Positions 43,640 through 55,893 of a stretch of 64,000 nt of DNA are shown here, in pieces. The stretch is from Lucifuga dentata (lineage: Eukaryota > Chordata > Actinopteri > Ophidiiformes > Bythitidae). The notes under the pieces are model-generated. The model made no database searches, was not told where the DNA came from, and saw only the letters and a program-made list of their open reading frames with translations. A program made the position numbers and the translations under genes. How positions within the stretch are numbered: position 1 is the first letter of the stretch; the number at the start of each line of letters is the position of its first letter. Location of the stretch: assembly GCA_014773175.1 (NCBI GenBank), contig VXCM01003171.1:1-64000 (forward strand), written 5' to 3'.

Positions 43640-46600
43640 TTAGACTGGTTCTTCTTCCAGAAAGCAGGGATGCCGTGCAGAAGTGAAAACGAGAAAGGAG
43701 AAACGGTCACAGTGACAATTTCAGGCAGGATGTGGGGCTCATAGCAGCTTTGTAGCGTGAAACAAAAGCAAGGTTTCTAAACTGCTGTTCCTCCATCAGG
43801 CGATGAAAAAGACGTGAAAACCCCACAGTTCCTAGAATCAATACAGTTTCAATAGCTGCTACTGTTTACTTTCTAAGAAATAAATAAGTCAGGTGTTCCT
43901 CTGTGATTACTGATGACAGCTGAGAAAAATGCTGCAGTGGCAGAACAGGAAACAGTTGCTTTTTGTTTCTATTCAAACCAAACGTAAGTGTTTTTATATC
44001 TTCATTAGAAAAGACGAGTGTGAGTTTTAGGAATCACTGACACCCTGTTAGGGGCTTTTCATACATGATTATATACAGAAGGCTTTGGATTGCATAAATG
44101 GTGTTAAATGGTGCTTCCAAATCAAACTAAATACAAAAAAAAAACCAAAACAAAACAAAACAAAAAAAAACACTTTACATGGTAGTTTTAAAGGGATACT
44201 GCAGAGGAAAAGCTAAGAAGTAAGTAAACTGGACAATTCAAAGTTCAGTTTAGGCAAAAGAGCATGTTTTAAAAAGGCACAGATATTCATGTCTGATCTT
44301 TCTGTCAGCACAAGAACAGGCATGAATTCTGGTGGTAAGTAGAGAAACAGCAGAGTTTCTGTTTTGCTGCTGGATCCCAAATGCCACCCTTTCACCATTT
44401 CTAGACTGAGAGCCCTTATTTTGCCTTGTAAATAGATGATTTGGTAGATTAAACTTGTTTAAATCTTCTCCTTTAGCATCATTGTTTGCAAAGACTCGCG
44501 TCACAAAGAGATATAAAAGCCTGCATTCGCCGCATAAAGGGATGACATTGGTTTTGTAGCTTCCTTTCTCAGCTTATAGCTTGAAAACCACATGGAATTC
44601 ACTTGAGTGTGAGAAATTTTCTGACTCCCTAAGTTTTGATCAGACCAACGTCGCTGTACAGCCTGTAGCACAGTCAATGATTTATTCATTACAAATAAAT
44701 CAAAAAGAAGTTATTTATCATTATCACAAACTGTCAGTTATGTTAAAAAGCTGATGATCAGTAGGGAAGGTCTACAGAAAACACCAATAATCACTTCTGA
44801 CATCACAGTTTGATGGGACGCCTTAAAGTTGTAATCACCACATCTGATGTAAACGCTGTAATACAGCAGAAAGCAGCGACACATGAAAAATCTAATTCAC
44901 GCCCTAACAAAGTTTTCTTTTTAGCCGTGATGTACTGCAGCAATGAAATCCCAAACTATGAAAAGTTTCTTGGGGAGGTTTGGTTACCAGATTGTTACCA
45001 CGGAGAAAATAAACACCACCACCTGCTTAGAGATAATGTGCATGTTTCAATCCAGAGTCTGCAGAGTTTTCAGAATAAATGCCAGTATGATGCACCAATG
45101 AATCAGAAAACGTAGAATAAAACATATTTAACGTGGGAAAATCTGGAGACTAATGTTGTACTTTGAGTCTCAGGGATTTTTCAGTGCTACCTGATATATT
45201 TACCTGTAACTACAGTACTGATGTTGCGAAATATGAGAAGGCACTGTGTCACTAAACGAGATTTTTTGTTGGCTCAGGTTTCTTTTTGTAGGCATTGAAA
45301 GTCTCAGGTTAGTCTGCGGCCGGTGTGAAACTGAGACGCAGGTATGTTAGCTAACGTGGTTTTCCTGCCTGAGTCACACAGAGTACAACAAAGTGCATGA
45401 CAGGAAACAAATCATCCGTGTATTTCTGCTTTTACTTTTCATCTGATATCGTCTTCCTTACCCACAGAAGATCACAGTGGATACAGGAACAGCATTTCTT
45501 TCCATCTTCATTAGCATTCCAGTGACACGTCATTTCTCTGGAGTCGAAAGTTATTTTGGAATTTTACTTTTCATTGAATTTGACTTTCAGGTGCCATCTA
45601 AAAAAAATAAAAAAGCAAAACCTAAATCCTAGCCAAGATAGTAGAATTTGGAAATCTTGACATTACTGCCAAGCCAATTTTCTTCTTAATGCTAGAAAAT
45701 TTCTGATAATAGAAACAATATAGAAATCCGATTTAAAAAAAAAAAGGGATTTATAACAACAATCTAAAATAAATTTCTAGAAGAAGTCTACAGAAATAGT
45801 TAAAACAAAAAAAAGGTGTGTGTGTGTGTGTGTGGGTGGGGGGGAGATTATAGGAAAAGTACCACTAAGCTACAAAACAATCCAGAAAAACTGATTTTAG
45901 AAACGTGATCCACTTTTAACTCTTCAGGACCTAAAAACAGGATTCTTTCAAAAATTAAAATTTGCAGTCCCTTCTAATAAAGTAACATGTTTGTTTTCTT
46001 AATTGCAGCTTTTAGATGATAAATAAAAGCCAGATTCTGTAAAAAGTAAGATTGCAAAATTGACTTAAAGACTCTACAGCATTAAGGAGGTAAAAGGTCA
46101 ACACCACAGTTTCTAAAACGATCATATAAAGTAGGAAAGGAACGACCACAACACATAAAACTGAGTAAACTGAGAAGTTAAGGAGAAAATATGTTTTTTT
46201 CTGTAAACATAAAAAGATTTTCGTATTTATGACCACTGGAGGGCAGCCTTTACCAGATAATGCTCACTTAGTCTTACCATTCTTGTCTGCCTGTGGTTCA
46301 ACACATTTCCTGTGTGTATGTGTGTTTTTCACATGTATGGAGCCAAAATGTCATTCTGGCTGCTGAGAAATCTTCTATTTGTACTTTCCCACTCTGCTAG
46401 AAGCGGCTGAAAAACACACTTGAGTGCAGTTTAATGACCAGATGTGTTGCCTGTGAAAGTTGTTTGTGCGAGCCTACTGTTCAGATAAGGCCTGATGTAT
46501 TGAGAACGGCGCCCTGTGGTGGCCAGAGACTCGGCATTAGGAGTCCAGCTCAGAGAACAGATTTCACACACACACACACACACACACTGGTGACTTTGTG

Positions 46601-49600
46601 TTAATATACCCTCCCAGTTGTCCTGTCAAGTTGTGTTTCACACTGTCACCCTCTATGTTCCAGTTTAAGCTTCTCCCTTTGATTTGTAGTCAAACACACA
46701 GATGGACACCCACACACACACACTGACATATATGTGCACACTCTCAATCAGATTAACTGCATGTTTCAAGCCCGTTTTGTGTGTGTTGCTTTACATGTGC
46801 AATAATCAGCCACGCTCTCATAAAGAGACGCGTTGATACACACAAACACACACACAAGGCGATAAGTAGGCTACACAATCTCAAATGATTAAAAAGGACT
46901 TAAAACCACTTCTATACACTATATCCCAAGACAATGGGGTTATCAAACAAACAAACGCCAGCAACAATCCCCTCGGCCGTAGCAGCCAGACTCGCTGTCC
47001 TGGGATCTGGGCGCTGACCTTTCTATGAATAGAGGAAGATATTGACTGACAGTGCTGCTTGAATAGAAGCTGGTTTGCTCCCAGTTGAGCAGCGGGGTAA
47101 GCCGATACCCTCGTCCCCCCCCCCCCNCCCCCACCGCCTGGGCAAACACTGTCAGAGTCTACCAGAACCAGTACAAACTGCAACAGTGACTAAGAGGTCA
47201 TTCTTCTTCCCAGGCCATCCCCCAGCTTCTCCTAAAGCCTCCTTCTCCAAGCCCCTCTACCCTCCACCACCCCAGCCACTCCTGTGTCACAAGGCCAAAT
47301 CGATGCCTCTGACCCCTCTTCTCTTCTCGATGAACTTTCAGCCCCCCTTCCAGCCTAACAAAGCGGGAAGGAAAAAAAACTTCTCAGAGTGTTTTTAGTC
47401 TCATTGCTGTGCAAACAAAACCTTCCCCAAATCCCAAACGCCTGCTGAAGGGTTTGTGCGGCGGCGGCGGCGGCGGGGTGTGCCGAGGTTCAGATACAGA
47501 GATGGATGGCCTCTTGGAGCAGGATGTCCTATCGTAAAAAAGCAAAGTGGGCCTGAAAGGGAAGTGTGTGTGCGAGTGTGTGCATTGGGGTGTGAGAACT
47601 TAAGGTTCGTCAAGTTTCTCACCAGGCCTCTGCAGTGACAGTGGCAATGATGGAGAGGCAAACAAGGTGAATGATTTTATGTAAATGGTGCATTTTACAA
47701 CTCAAAAATCAAACTATTTGATCCATTATTAACTAATTTGAAAACTCATCACATTAACCAATATATAGTGATTAATTTCCAATCTCTGCGGCATCATCTG
47801 TTGCCATAATGACAGCGACTCAGATATAAGAGAAAGAAAAGGGATTAAAAAAAAGTATGCACCTGAAAACAAGCAGCAGGACAGGAAGATGTTCCCATTC
47901 TCTGTTTGCTCACCCTCATGCAGAGACTACTTCCTGACGCTCCTGTTTCTGAGTTTTCTGAGACCTCTATCATCCCTTCATGTGTTTGTGTGAGCACACG
48001 TAACACTAAAATATAGTAACCACGAGAAATCTGCCATACATCACCTGTTCCCATAACTCAGCTCCATGGAAAGGATCTGGGAGCAGAGCGAAGCAGAATT
48101 CCCACCTGATTCCTGCAGGGAAGGAAGAGGATACTGGGGACAGCAGGAAACTGGAAGTCATAGAATGATGCGGGATGTCAAACTGATCAATATGTAGGAA
48201 CTGAGACAATTTGACAGGAGAGGGATATTTGTTTGAATCAGGAACTGCGATAATGGTGCAAGTGAAAAGGTTAATAGCTTTAAAGTACTGAAAGCGTCTG
48301 GAAATGCCTTGAGTCCTTTAATTTTTTCTAAAGGAATAACAATTTAATTGCTTCAAATGAGCAAAGCCATTAACGACATTTTCAGTAACTAAGTAGTTGA
48401 TGTTACAAGACAAGAAGAGCTTCATCCAAAATATCTGAAGAAAAAATTAGATCCTTACACTGACTAAATGATTGCTAGGTCATTTACTGTAGAATTTTTT
48501 CAAGTTATTTATTTCAGCACAGTTAGTTTAAAAAAAAAAAAAACACACCGCTTGTATTTTGGCCATATTAGAAAATTTATTTGATAAATACTTATCAGAG
48601 GAAATTTCTTTAAAATAGATATTTTGCATTTGAATGAAGTTGATCATATTTTCTAAAATTATGTAAATTATTAATAGCAGTAAAGTTCTAAAATAATATA
48701 TATTTTTTTACTTTATAGCAAAATTTCTTCAACATTAAATATTTTCTTCCTATTTTAATCACAATATAAAGCTGTTTTAAGGTACAATGAAGCTGTATTT
48801 GATAAATTCCCTTTAATTAAGTTTCTTTAAGGACTTGATTTAATTTTTGGCTTATGATTAAATTCCTTTATATGATTTAAATTTACTCCAGCCTTAGAAA
48901 TGCTTTGTAAGACACAGCAGAAGATGTCATGTACGTCTAAGCGAACGTTCAGTCAGCAGCCGAGTTCAAACTGAAACACTTTTATGCTCTAGAAAGGTGA
49001 CTTGGATGTCTGCAAGGGTGAAAAGGTCAAGGTTGAAAGGTCAGAGCAGGGCAGCTGGTAGCCTGGACTCTGTATAGACTGGGAAGACTGGGAGCACATC
49101 TGTCTCAACGTTAAGCCCTAGTTAGTGTTAGTGAATCCATGAATAACAAACAACACACACACACACACACACACATCACAGGTTACTGGCCATTTCCAGA
49201 GCTGGCTGGGTATTTCTTTGTGTGGGAAGTGTGTGTGTGGTAATACTAAATTGTGTTTGTGTGCAGCTTTTTATAATTTCGAAAGAATGCTCTAAATGTG
49301 TGTAAAGGCGTCTTTGTGTGTAACTGAGTTTGCAATGCTTTTTGTCCCACAATGCGTGTGTGTGTGTGTGTGTGTGTGTTTTACGTTGTGTGTTTTGTTT
49401 TGTTTTTTGCAATGCGTTGAGGACAACAGGATGCAGAACATGTTCACAAGTATTCTTTCTCTTTGTGAACACAAGGTGAAGGGGAGGAGGTGGATCTCAC
49501 CTGAACAGGTGTAGGGCTCCCCAAACATTCGCACCAACACCCACCCACAGTCCTACACAACAGGTATTTTGTGTGTGTGTGGGTGTGAGCAAACAGCACA

Positions 49601-49844
49601 GCATTCTATTAACGGATGCAACATGAAAACACATTCATATGTTTTCATAATTTCAATATCAAACTGCCAGAAACATGCTAATATCTACAAAGCAGCAACA
49701 AAACACGTATGTAGCATTAATGAAAAATGGTTCTTATCTTTGGCTGTTCTGAGGATTTATAGTTGGAGTTTCTGGTGAAACCAGGATTTTGTGTGTGTGA
49801 GAGTGTGTCATAGTTGTAAATATTCTAAAATCCACAGCAGCAGC
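43640..49844. other. Intergenic, no gene seen
   Basis: Several CA/GT tracts (about 45817-45832, 46567-46587, 49152-49173, 49357-49380), a CGG tract (about 47459-47477), a poly-C/N join at 47127 and A-rich runs. Open frames here are short and lack family resemblance. Unidentified regulatory DNA cannot be excluded. Confidence 0.45.
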
Positions 49845-50285
49845 AAGCAACCAGTCAACAATGTTAACATATAGAAACACCAAACAATTAGTCACGTAAC
49901 ATGCTAACATTCACAGCAATAAACGGTTAGCTAACATGTTAACATCCCCACACGGCGGCAAAGAAACAGCTAACAAGCTAACATCCTCACACAGCAGCAG
50001 AAAGCCAGCTAACATACTAGCCTTCGCAGCAATACACAGCTAGCTACTAACATCCACACACAGCAGCAAAGAAACAGCCGACATCCACACAGAAAAAACA
50101 ACAGCTAACATGCTAACATACAAAGCAATAAATAGCTAGCTAACATTCCAACACCCAAACAGCTGTAAAAAGCCAATTAACAATATAACCTCCCTAGCAA
50201 CAAAAAGCCAGCTAACATGCTACCCTCACTAGCTGCAAACCATCAGCTAACAGCCTAACATCCACAGCAACAATAAAATATCACA
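49845..50285. repeat. Degenerate minisatellite
   Basis: An imperfect tandem repeat of roughly 35-50 bp. Each unit contains CAGCTAACATGCTAACAT followed by CACAGCAGCAAAGAAA-type sequence, with about ten units of varying length. It does not have the uniform spacers of a CRISPR array. Confidence 0.75.
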
Positions 50286-50359
50286 TATGGAGAATGAAAA
50301 AAACACTCCTACCTGTTCAGGTGTTCTTATTCTCAGTTAAGTTGCAGTTGTTGCAGTTC

Positions 50360-50628
50360 TGGTGCCTCACAGCAAGAAGGTCCCGGGTTCTTCTTGTATG
50401 CTGCTTGGCGGGTTTCCTTCAGCTGGCCATGTTTCTTCCCACAGTTGAAAGACATTCAGGTTTGGTAAACTGGAAACTTTAAATTGCCCACAGGTGTGGC
50501 AGCATTTGTGTCTCTATGGTTTAGCTCTGTGATGGACCGCCAGCCCTGCGTCTCTCCCAATAACTGTTAGCATCTGCTACAGCCAAGTGCAACCCTGGAC
50601 AAACAGAAATAGAGGATTGATGGATGGT
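50360..50628 (+). mobile_element. V-SINE fragment, degraded
   Basis: TGCCTCACAGCAAGAAGGTC and CCGGGTTC form the second half of a tRNA-like head. GGGTTTCCTTCAGCTG, TTGAAAGACATTCAGGT and GATGGACCGCCAGCCCTG then follow the V-SINE body. It ends GATTGATGGATGG. It is the opposite strand to the copy at 24812-25229. Confidence 0.65.
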
Positions 50629-51531
50629 CTTATTTTTTCCCGCAGACGTATTTATACTTCCTGATTTCACCATCATTGATTGGTGGGGGTTTGGACATAT
50701 TTCTGTTTTATAAAGATTAATGTTTCACAAAGGTAGCAATCATACTGACATTCAGCTCAATAAATGGTTAGCATGTGAAATCTCAGAATTGTTTAAATTG
50801 TAATTATATATTTGACTAAATTGTGTGGTTGTGAGTGAGTATATTAATCTCCCCCGCTGTTGGTTTAGTCCACACAGATGCTCACAGATTACAAAAGGCT
50901 GTGGTAGTAATGTGAGTGGAGGCTTTAGCTTCCTGGAAGGTAAAATAAGAAAAAGAAAAATACTAAATTTTAGAAACATTGGTGCATGTAAAAAGTGAAC
51001 TCATGGTTTTGGTGGTGATTTAAAGAAACAACAGACCTTCATACTTGTCTATATTTCACACTTGTCCGCACTTAATGTAAAAAAATAAGAATCATCTATC
51101 TGAAGCAGCAGAGAAGCCGAGAGAGAAAGTAATTTCTCAAACTAAAATGAGGGGTTTCTGGAGACTTTGTGTGGTGGAAAAAAAATGAAGGAAAGCAATT
51201 TAAAGGTAATGTAGATTCTTTTGAAGTGGTAATGTACTGGCTGATAATAAAATTTGCTGATTTTAGCTGTTCAGATGAGTTTCTGTTGAAATAAAGTTAA
51301 AGCGGTGTTGTATTGTGGTAGAAAAGCACTGTCATAAGGCAGCCATTCGGTTTATTCTAGCGACCAGTAACACTACTTAGGATAATCCACTCATTCTCCA
51401 TAGCCACTGACCCTGTGAAAAGTCACAGAGGGCTGGAACCTATCCCAGCATTCATGGGGAGAGAGGCAACAGGATCTTCTGGATGGGCGATCACAGTTCT
51501 AACTGCTAAGCTACTGTGCGACACTAAAATT

Positions 51532-51604
51532 TACCCCGTGTGAGGCTTGAACTCACAACCTTCAGATTATGAGACTGACGCGCTGCCTACTGTGCCAACG
51601 AGGC
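51532..51604 (-). tRNA. tRNA-Met (CAT)-like, best-preserved copy
   Basis: The 73-nt minus-strand sequence begins GCCTCGTTGGCACAGTAGG (a good A box). It has the anticodon loop CTCATAA (anticodon CAT), then GAAGG and a T arm GTGAGTTCAAGCCTCAC (good B box). It ends ACGGGGT. It closely matches vertebrate elongator tRNA-Met. Faults: the first pair G1-C72 is lost, and one D-stem pair is mismatched. AATTTTAG follows as a possible Pol III terminator. It may be a near-functional gene or a pseudogene. Confidence 0.65.
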
Positions 51605-51680
51605 CTGACTTAGCAGATGAATCCAGGACCTTCTGGAGGTGAGGTGATAATTCTAGCTTCTAATATACTGTACTGTAATG

Positions 51681-51752
51681 TGCCCTGAATAAGGTTCAAA
51701 CTCATGACCATCAGATTATTAGACTAACACTGCCTACTGCCCCAACAAGGGT
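51681..51752 (-). pseudogene. tRNA-Met-like pseudogene 2
   Basis: It has the same register as the copy at 51532. The anticodon loop reads CTAATAA (CAT changed to AAT) and the T arm starts ATGAGTTTGAACC. Stems are disrupted. Confidence 0.55.
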
Positions 51753-51824
51753 TGGCTGCCAAAGTAGAACCCAGGACCTTCTGGGGGTGAGGTGAAGTTC
51801 TAACAACTAAACACTAAAATATAC

Positions 51825-51896
51825 ATCTCAAGTGAGGCTCAAACTCACAACCTTCATATTATGAGATGATGCACTGCTAACTGTGCGAACAGGCTC
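51825..51896 (-). pseudogene. tRNA-Met-like pseudogene 3
   Basis: Begins GAGCCTGTTCGCACAGTTAG and keeps the anticodon loop CTCATAA and the T arm GTGAGTTTGAGCCTCAC. The acceptor stem is lost. TATATTTTAG follows. Confidence 0.55.
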
Positions 51897-51970
51897 AGCT
51901 AATGTGAAGAAACCAAGACCTCCAGAGTGTGAGGCGACAGTTCTGGCTACTGTACACCACTAAAACATTT

Positions 51971-52033
51971 GCTCCGTGTGAGGCTCAAACTCACGACCTT
52001 CAGATTAGTGCTTTCTACTGTGCCATCGAGGCT
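51971..52033 (-). pseudogene. tRNA-Met-like pseudogene 4 (anticodon arm deleted)
   Basis: Begins GCCTCGATGGCACAGTAG and ends GTGAGTTTGAGCCTCACAC. About ten nucleotides covering the anticodon arm are missing. Confidence 0.55.
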
Positions 52034-52133
52034 CAGAGACAAAAGTAGAGGCCAGGACCTTCTGTGGGTGAGGTGACACTTCTAACTGCTAAGCTACCTA
52101 ATAAACATCTTCAAAAGCAGTATATGGTTTTTG

Positions 52134-52153
52134 AACGCTTCTCTCTGTCTTCC

Positions 52154-52191
<38 letters not shown>

Positions 52192-52256
52192 CAGCAGNAA
52201 CGCTTCTCTCTGTCTTCCTTTGTGTGTGTGTGTGTGTGTGTGTGTGTGAACAGCAG
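52134..52256. repeat. Near-duplicate GT-containing segment around a single N (assembly join)
   Basis: Positions 52134-52197 and 52199-52256 are the same sequence (AACGCTTCTCTCTGTCTTCC ... AACAGCAG), differing only in GT number. The single N at 52198 between them marks unmerged contig ends at a GT microsatellite. Confidence 0.85.
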
Positions 52257-52700
52257 CCACTTTACAGCCCCACATCTCCCCAGGCTTGGCCATTAGGCAG
52301 TAACAGTAGTGGACTTTTATAGTAACTGTGGGTTGTTGGGGCCACTAAAACCATAATGGACCTTTAGCTCAAACACACCTTTCAGGCCACTTAATGACAG
52401 ACGCCACCACAAATAGAGTGGCTGCATTCCATTACGGCACTCCTTCCTGTCAAAAATGGAAACTTACAGGTGACATGGCGTGGATTTTGACGTGCAGGAT
52501 GTTACATAATGGTTTGAAAGGTAAATAAAGTCATCGTATAAATGTCACCTTGACTATTTATTTACATTCATCAGATTATTGCTGAAAAATCTGAATGAAA
52601 ATTTCCAGCCTAAACAAGGAAAAAGGTGTGGGGAAAAAAATTAAAAATTACTTGATCTGATTAAAAGCAGCATAATTAGCTGCAACAAAACTGACCTTAA

Positions 52701-53275
52701 AGGACCATACCGTCCAGTTTGTATGTTTGAGCCTAATATAATAAATTTTCATACACGTAACGTTACTGACAATCATTTCCCAAAGCATACTACTGGAACG
52801 GTGAATTAAAAATGTTTTTCCTACCTTCCAGACCTCCATTGGTTTCAGTTCATTCTGCTATTAAAATCAACTTGTTGATACTGTAAACGTTCTTGGGATA
52901 GGTAATCCATCATCACCAACAAGACGTGTATTCAGGTTTTTTTAGAAGTTATGTAATTTTAGTGTTTAAGCTCAATAAAAAGCGTGGAGTGAATGTATGC
53001 CTCCACCGGGGAATATAGTCCCAAAAGAAGACCTGCGTTTATGGAAAAATTTAAAGGACCGTGACTTCATAAGGCTGTGTAACTATTAGCAGGAGAAACA
53101 TGGATTTTTAAGGTGGGTGTATCACTGGAATATTTGATTTTGAAATTAAGAGATTTTGCAAAATATCAGGAAAGCTGAAATACGGTTTTATCCTTTGAAA
53201 ATTATTGTCAGTAACGTAACATGTATGAAAATTAAATATATTAGGCTCAAACATGCAAAATTGACAGTGTCTCCT
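52701..53275 (+). mobile_element. TTAA MITE, copy 6 (full length)
   Basis: 575 bp, TTAA at 52697-52700 and 53276-53279. It is very close to copy 3 (21686-22273) over most of its length. The last 20 bp have diverged (TTGACAGTGTCTCCT). Confidence 0.88.
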
Positions 53276-53279
53276 TTAA

Positions 53280-54890
53280 AACTTGGAATAAAAAATTCAA
53301 TTTATGCTTTATATAACCAAATAAACTTAAACCACAGAATCTAGAAATTGATTGTCTGTTTATTCCAGACACAGTCATTGTTGTCTTTGAACAGGGCTTC
53401 AACAACAGACAAAGCTGCAAACAACAAACAATGCCTCCAAAATAGCAGAATGCCGATTTGGAGGCGACATTTGTGGTTGACAGAGCGAGTGAAGGCCTCG
53501 ATGAAAACTGGATCACATGACAATCAAGTGTGGAAGAATTATGCAGCAGAAAGTGTGCTGACCCAAGATGTCTGTTTTAACACTTATAGAAGACTTGTAA
53601 AGAAGCAGAAAGCCCTGCACACAACACACACACACACAAAGGGACTAATAAAACTCTGCAACTTTTATCCTCCTCCTGCTGAAGACCCAGGAAGCTGTAA
53701 ATACCAGACATGTGCATGGAGTGTGATGAATGTGTGTGTGTATGCGTGTATGGTGCCCGACTGACCATGAAATATTCTGTTTTCCCTATCTCACTTTTTC
53801 TTCCTCCCACTCTCTCTCCTATGTCCTGCTTACTGCGCTTGCTTTGCATTTTGTACAAACCATAAATCACCGTGGCACAACAGCAATCATTTCCATGGGA
53901 ACAGAAAGGTTCCAGCGTTTGGCTGGAAAGCAGGTGCGCCAGTTTTATTTTGTGGTTCAGGTCACCGAGGTGAAGCAGCTTTGCAACAGTAAAAGGATGA
54001 AACAGCTCACCATTAAACACCTCGTAAGACTGTTAAGATGTTTTCTTCCACGTCTTTCCTTTCTCTCACATGACGAAACTGGTTATGAAACAGCGAGGGA
54101 AAGCTTTAAGTGCGTGGATATTTATGTGAACAACACTAAAATGAGTTTATACTGTTCTGCTTTCCGGATTTGTGTCCAAACCAGTAAAGTAAAAGCGTTC
54201 TGAATGAAATCCAGCTTCAGTTTGTTTGCTGTCTGGCTAGTGTCATGGCGATCTGACCTTAAAGAGCAGAGACACAATGCCAGTTCAGCCTCAGAGATAA
54301 GATCCTCCCTGACAGCGATAGCATTGTGAAGACTGGCACTGATCATCGATAACATCAAATATTTGTTTCTCAGTGGTTTGATACCTAAACTTTCCAATAA
54401 AGAGAGATTCCTAAGGGATAATCTGGTGTTGATGCAGAGGAAAAAGTCAAGAGCTTTTTCTGTGTGTATTTTAATAGCCAGGACCATATTGTTTTTGCCT
54501 TTTATTAGCTACAGCTGCATGTGATTTCATCAGTCCAAATAAACAATTCCCTCTTAGATACAAGGTGTATGACACCATTTATGATATTGGTGAAGGTTAA
54601 AAAAAAAAACTCCAGGTCTTCTCCATGAAACTTGAGAAATTCAGGAAATTCCAAATTATACTCAGGGCATGAAAACTCCCTGTCATACGCTCGTCAGAGT
54701 TTGAGTTTCTGAGTAAACGGGGCTGACACGGCTCTGACCTCAGGCTCAGCTGAAACTTATTGTGGTTAAATCGCTCATACTTATGGAATTACAGAGGTGC
54801 AGAAGGAAACTTACAAGTGCAATAAATATAATTTGTGACATGGCAAGACTTTGTCTATCCAGTTGTATGTAGTTCTCTGCCCTGCTCACG
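53280..54890. other. Intergenic, no gene seen
   Basis: Several open frames up to about 150 codons on both strands overlap each other and cross CA tracts. None resembles a known family, so none is annotated. Confidence 0.45.
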
Positions 54891-54915
54891 TACCATATAT
54901 ACTCAAGTATAAGCC

Positions 54916-54979
<64 letters not shown>

Positions 54980-55893
54980 NGATGTATTTCCTGACTAAAC
55001 ATCTTATTCAGCACATTTTGCAGCGGCCAGTAAGCTGTGATCCATCAGTTACGGTAATCAGCTGCAAAAAACATGAAATAAATATCATGTTTACCGGTAC
55101 GTGGATTATTTTCAGCAAATCAGAGGAGTACTATGATAATACCCAGAAAAACAGGGAATTTGCTAAACAACTAAATTGATGGAACAACATCAGGAGGTCG
55201 GCTGAGGGAATTCCAAAACTCCGTATGGAGGAATGTCCAGCACATAGACAGGCCCACATCGACTCAGGTACAGGATAATTAGTGAAAACACGTAATGGGT
55301 GAGATTCTTAACAAAAAAAACCAAACATAATTTCACAGCTAAATAAGTGCCTTGATAATTATAGCTCATTTGTACAGCTTTCCTTTCCTTTCCTTCATCA
55401 ATGCGATTCAGATGAGGAAGAGGAGTCTGGAAAACTTAATGTTAGCTAATGTCAGTAACGGTAATCAGCTGTTTATCGGTACCGGTATATGGATTATTTT
55501 CAGAAAATCACAGGAATACTATGATAATTCTCAGAAAAAACAGGTAATTTGCTAAACAAATAAATTGATGGAACAACATCAGCAGGGAGGCTTATATGCT
55601 GGTTTCTTTAAAAATCTACTTTTTTTTCCTTTTTTTTTCTTGTTTTATGAATTAAATGTTCAGTACATTCACTTCTTAAAGATTGTCTTGTACTTTAGAG
55701 AAACTGTGTTTTGTTTTTTCTTTAAATTTTCATGTATTTTATTTTATTTTATTGTTTTCTGTCTGTATATATAGTTGTGGTATATGCCAAGATTGGCATA
55801 ACTGTTTTGTATATATATGCAATTTGATCTTGCAAAAAATCTAAATTTGCAGGTCAAAATTGGGGGTCGGCTTATAGTCGAGTATATATGATA
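54891..55893. mobile_element. Element with CATATATACTCGAGTATAAGCC termini
   Basis: Left end TACCATATATACTCAAGT(ATAAGCCGA) and right end TATCATATATACTCGACT(ATAAGCCGA) on the opposite strand are inverted repeats, so this is a DNA-transposon-type element of about 1 kb. It contains two diverged direct repeats of about 145 bp (55045-55193 and 55451-55592; shared GGATTATTTTCAG and AAATTGATGGAACAACATCAG). A poly-T run of about 60 bases with an N (54920-54980) sits near the left end. Confidence 0.65.

Larger units (their letters stand above)
51375..52095 (-). repeat. Tandem array of tRNA-Met-like and tRNA-Val/SINE-head-like units ending in a V-SINE tail
   Basis: Read on the minus strand from 52095, a SINE-head/tRNA-Val-like sequence (GTCACCTCACCCACAGAAGG and variants) alternates with a tRNA-Met-like sequence. 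Four Met-like copies start at about 146-bp intervals (5' ends near 52033, 51896, 51752, 51604). TTTT stretches, possible Pol III stops, follow three of them within about 10 nt. The final head (about 51520-51468) leads into a V-SINE-type tail (about 51465-51375, with CTGGGATAGGTTCCAGCCC on the minus strand). Individual copies differ greatly, so the array is old. Confidence 0.7.

Noticed and set aside
46881..47398. Frames across the poly-C/N join near 47127
   Set aside because: They depend on the uncertain homopolymer and have no family resemblance.
49845..50285. Possible CRISPR-like array
   Set aside because: Vertebrate DNA; repeats are imperfect, spacers not uniform, no cas genes.
53348..54203. 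Overlapping frames of 121-157 codons on both strands
   Set aside because: They overlap mutually, cross CA repeats and have no recognisable domain.
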